The notes beneath the pieces were generated by a model. The model was not told the DNA's origin. It made no database searches and saw only the letters and a program-made list of their open reading frames with translations. This document shows positions 28,656-30,633 of a stretch of DNA of 30,633 bases, in pieces. Position 1 is the first letter of the stretch. Each line of letters starts with the position of its first letter. Source of the DNA: Selenomonas sp. (GTDB lineage: Bacteria > Bacillota > Negativicutes > Selenomonadales > Selenomonadaceae); the NCBI RefSeq assembly GCF_022771645.1, contig NZ_JALFCU010000075.1, forward strand, positions 1-30,633. The letters run 5' to 3'. A program made the position numbers and the translations under genes.

Positions 28656-28684
28656 TTGACAAGCGCAAGCGGATGGTCTACAAT
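28656..28684 (+). promoter_or_regulatory. galK promoter
   Basis: A perfect TTGACA (28656-28661), 17 bp, TACAAT (28679-28684): the strongest sigma-A-type promoter in the window. The start is expected near 28691. Confidence 0.8.
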
Positions 28685-28707
28685 AGCAAACAGGAAGAAA
28701 AAGAGAG

Positions 28708-28740
28708 AAAGCAAGTACGCGAAGGCGCTTGCTTTTCTTT
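28708..28740 (+). promoter_or_regulatory. Terminator-like hairpin in the galK leader (possible attenuator)
   Basis: AAAGCAAG-TA-CGC (28708-28720) pairs with GCG-CTTGCTTT (28725-28735) with a 2-base bulge and a GAAG loop, followed by TCTTTC. It lies about 20 bases after the expected start of transcription and about 80 before the galK ATG. Confidence 0.4.
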
Positions 28741-28751
28741 CAAAGCATTTC

Positions 28752-28765
28752 GGAAAACGTTTACA
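28752..28765. promoter_or_regulatory. cre/LacI-type operator-like site 2 of galK
   Basis: GGAAAACGTTTACA matches TGWAANCGNTNWCA except at position 1. It lies in the transcribed leader, 118 bp from site 1 on the same strand, and could act as a roadblock or loop with site 1. Confidence 0.5.
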
Positions 28766-28817
28766 ACTTTAGAATCGGACGAAGTTCCGAGGAAACGGGA
28801 AGCAGGAGGAAACAGTC

Positions 28818-30014
28818 ATGGCACAGGTCGATCAAGAGGTCCGCGCGTATCTCGATGAGATGAAGAAAGTTTTCAAGGAAAAATTCGGCAAGGACGCGGA
28901 GCGTTCGTATTTTTCCCCGGGCCGCGTGAACCTCATCGGCGAGCACACGGACTACAACGGCGGGCATGTGTTCCCGTGCGCGATCTCGCTCGGCACGTAC
29001 GCCGTCGTCGCGGATCGCGCGGATAGCACGACGCGCGTCTACTCCGTGAACCTCGCGGACGCGGGCGTCATCGAGTTCCCGATGACGGGCCTCGTCTATG
29101 AAAAGGCGAAGAACTGGGCGAATTATTTCATGGGCGTCGTCGACGTCTTCGAGAAGGCCGGCCACAAAGCGGGGCATGGTTTCGACATCGTCATCCATGG
29201 CACGCTGCCGGGCGGCGCGGGCCTGTCGTCGTCGGCCTCGCTCGAAGTGCTCATGTCTGTCATCCTCAATGAGACGTTCGGCTTCGGCCTTGATATGCTC
29301 GAGATGGTGAAGCTCTCGCAGAAAGCGGAGAACCAGTTCGTCGGCGTCAACTGCGGCATCATGGACCAGTTCGCCGTCGGCATGGGCAAGAAGGATTGCG
29401 CGATGCTGCTCGACTGCAATACGCTGCAGTACCGCTACAGCAAGATCGCGCTCGATGGCGCGAGCATCGTCATCACGAACACGAACAAGCCGCACAGCCT
29501 CGCGTCGAGCGCGTACAACGTCCGCCGCGCGCAGTGCGAGCATGCGCTGAACGAGCTGAGGGAAGTGAAGCCCGAGCTCTCCGCCCTCGGCGAGCTTTCC
29601 AACGAAGACTTCAATAAAATCGCAGGCTATATCAGCGAGCCCTTGGAGCGCCAGCGCGCGCGTCACGCCGTCTATGAAAACAACCGCACGCTCGAAGCGG
29701 TCGACGCGCTGGAAAACGATGACGTTGAAAAGTTCGGCAAGCTCATGAACGAGTCGCATTTCTCGCTGCGCGACGACTACGACGTCACGGGCAAGGAGCT
29801 CGACACGCTCGCGGAGATCGCATGGCAGATCCCGGGCGTCATCGGCTCGCGCATGACGGGCGCCGGCTTCGGCGGCAGCACGGTCAGCCTCGTGAAGAAC
29901 GACGCGATCGAGACGTTCAAGAAAACGGTCGCCGAAGGCTACACGAAAAAGATCGGCTACGCGCCGAGCTTCTACGTCGCGAACATCTCCGAGGGCACGC
30001 ATCGCATCGACTGA
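28818..30014 (+). CDS. galK: Galactokinase
   Basis: Phosphorylates galactose to galactose-1-phosphate, first step of the Leloir pathway; 398 aa, family length. The galactokinase signature GRVNLIGEHTDYNGG is at residues 35-49. The ATP-binding GHMP motif GTLPGGAGLSSSAS, CGIMDQFAVGMG (catalytic Asp region) and the C-terminal MTGAGFGGSTVSLV are all present. AGGAGG lies 8 bases before the ATG. It precedes galE by 85 bases. galT is not between them. Confidence 0.97.
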   Translation: MAQVDQEVRAYLDEMKKVFKEKFGKDAERSYFSPGRVNLIGEHTDYNGGHVFPCAISLGTYAVVADRADSTTRVYSVNLADAGVIEFPMTGLVYEKAKNWANYFMGVVDVFEKAGHKAGHGFDIVIHGTLPGGAGLSSSASLEVLMSVILNETFGFGLDMLEMVKLSQKAENQFVGVNCGIMDQFAVGMGKKDCAMLLDCNTLQYRYSKIALDGASIVITNTNKPHSLASSAYNVRRAQCEHALNELREVKPELSALGELSNEDFNKIAGYISEPLERQRARHAVYENNRTLEAVDALENDDVEKFGKLMNESHFSLRDDYDVTGKELDTLAEIAWQIPGVIGSRMTGAGFGGSTVSLVKNDAIETFKKTVAEGYTKKIGYAPSFYVANISEGTHRID

Positions 30015-30018
30015 TTGC

Positions 30019-30087
30019 GAAACGATTTACAGAAAAATTACTAGAAAACGTCAACGTTTCATGATAAACTAGAAACGATTCAGAAAG
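30019..30087. promoter_or_regulatory. Operator-like repeats between galK and galE
   Basis: Near-identical direct repeats, GAAACGATTTACAGAAA (30019-30035) and GAAACGATTCAGAAAG (30072-30087), flank an inverted repeat AAACGT-CA-ACGTTT (30046-30059). CTAGAAA also occurs twice (30041, 30069). The motifs share the ACG(A/T)TT core of the galK sites and look like binding sites of a LacI/GalR-type regulator. No clear -10/-35 pair was found. Confidence 0.4.
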
Positions 30088-30099
30088 GACTTGACCATC

Positions 30100-30633
30100 A
30101 TGTCGATTCTCGTTTGTGGCGGCGCCGGTTACATCGGTTCTCATGCTGTGCATCAGCTCGTGGCGAAGGGCGAGGACGTCGTCATCGTCGACAACCTCCA
30201 GACCGGCCATCGCGGCGCTCTGAACCCGAAAGCGAAATTCTATGAGGGCGACATCCGCGATGCGGCCGTGCTCGACAAGATTTTTACCGAAAACAACATC
30301 GAGGCCGTCATCCATTTCGCGGCGAATTCGCTCGTCGGCGAGAGCATGGAGAAGCCGCTGAAGTATTTCAACAACAACGTCTACGGCATGCAGGTCCTGC
30401 TGGAAGCCATGGTGCGCCATCATGTGGACAAGATCGTGTTCTCGTCGACGGCGGCCGTCTACGGCGAGCCGAAGCGCATCCCCATTATGGAAGATGACGA
30501 GACGAACCCGACGAACACGTACGGCGAGACGAAGCGCACGATGGAAAAAATGATGAAATGGGTCAGCCGCGCCGACGGCATCCGCTACGTGTCGCTGCGT
30601 TATTTCAACGCGGCGGGCGCGCTTGATGACGGC
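30100..30633 (+). CDS. galE: UDP-glucose 4-epimerase (cut by window edge)
   Basis: Interconverts UDP-galactose and UDP-glucose. The first 178 codons are visible, from ATG at 30100 with AAAGGA 11 bases upstream. The NAD-binding motif GGAGYIGSH is at residues 7-15. DNLQTGHRGA, HFAANSLVGESMEKP, FSSTAAVYGEP (catalytic Ser/Thr region), TYGETKRTMEKM (YxxxK) and SLRYFNAAGA are as expected for GalE. The C-terminal half lies beyond the window. Confidence 0.96.
   Translation, partial: MSILVCGGAGYIGSHAVHQLVAKGEDVVIVDNLQTGHRGALNPKAKFYEGDIRDAAVLDKIFTENNIEAVIHFAANSLVGESMEKPLKYFNNNVYGMQVLLEAMVRHHVDKIVFSSTAAVYGEPKRIPIMEDDETNPTNTYGETKRTMEKMMKWVSRADGIRYVSLRYFNAAGALDDG

Overview
The window looks like a chromosomal segment of a GC-rich, anaerobic, Gram-negative-type Firmicute. 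Negativicutes of the Selenomonas/Mitsuokella kind is my best guess, inferred from gene content (membrane [NiFe] hydrogenase, futalosine menaquinone enzyme, precorrin/uroporphyrinogen operon, galactan use, Firmicute-style TTGACA/TATAAT promoters and AGGAGG ribosome sites). No 16S or marker gene is present to prove this.

Layout. 1-462: tail of an ISL3-like transposase, three intrinsic terminators and a minus-strand tRNA-Ala(CGC). 463-919: AT-rich upstream region with phased A-tracts and the hydrogenase promoter. 920-10135: uptake [NiFe] hydrogenase locus in the order small subunit, large subunit, cytochrome b, a small HMA-like protein with a CxxCGCG start, hypA, hypB, hyaD-type protease, hypC, hypD, hypE. 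hypF is not in the window. The HypB here lacks the N-terminal CxxCGC nickel motif, and that motif sits on the separate small protein. 10476-12505: an XRE-type regulator divergent from a membrane Ser/Thr kinase. 12581-16718: a lower-GC accessory island with an XRE repressor, a zinc-ribbon protein, a MORN-repeat membrane protein, two divergent toxin-antitoxin pairs (mazEF and hicAB) and a shrunken ABC substrate-binding gene. 16868-18019: mqnE. 18152-25571: tetrapyrrole operon (precorrin-2 dehydrogenase, hemA, hemC, cobA-hemD fusion, hemB, hemL). 25681-26550: an isolated flagellin-like gene. 26734-30633: galactan/galactose module (secreted GH53 galactanase, galK, start of galE) with cre-like operator sites.

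How it fits together. The hydrogenase would oxidise H2 outside the membrane and pass electrons through its b-type cytochrome to menaquinone. mqnE supplies one step of menaquinone synthesis, and the hem genes supply the shared tetrapyrrole backbone (uroporphyrinogen III, then precorrin-2/siroheme/cobalamin or heme). The GH53 enzyme releases galacto-oligosaccharides whose galactose enters the Leloir pathway through GalK and GalE.

The most distinctive non-coding feature is a family of GC-rich, palindromic, MITE-like repeats (eight copies recognised by eye) that fill the gaps inside the hyp and hem gene runs and are absent from the accessory island. Other points of interest are a GTGA-N7-TCAC motif recurring at three promoters in the island, back-to-back TA promoters, mutually exclusive kinase/XRE promoters, and a 9-bp tandem repeat that forms both the HemA tail and the hemC ribosome-binding region.
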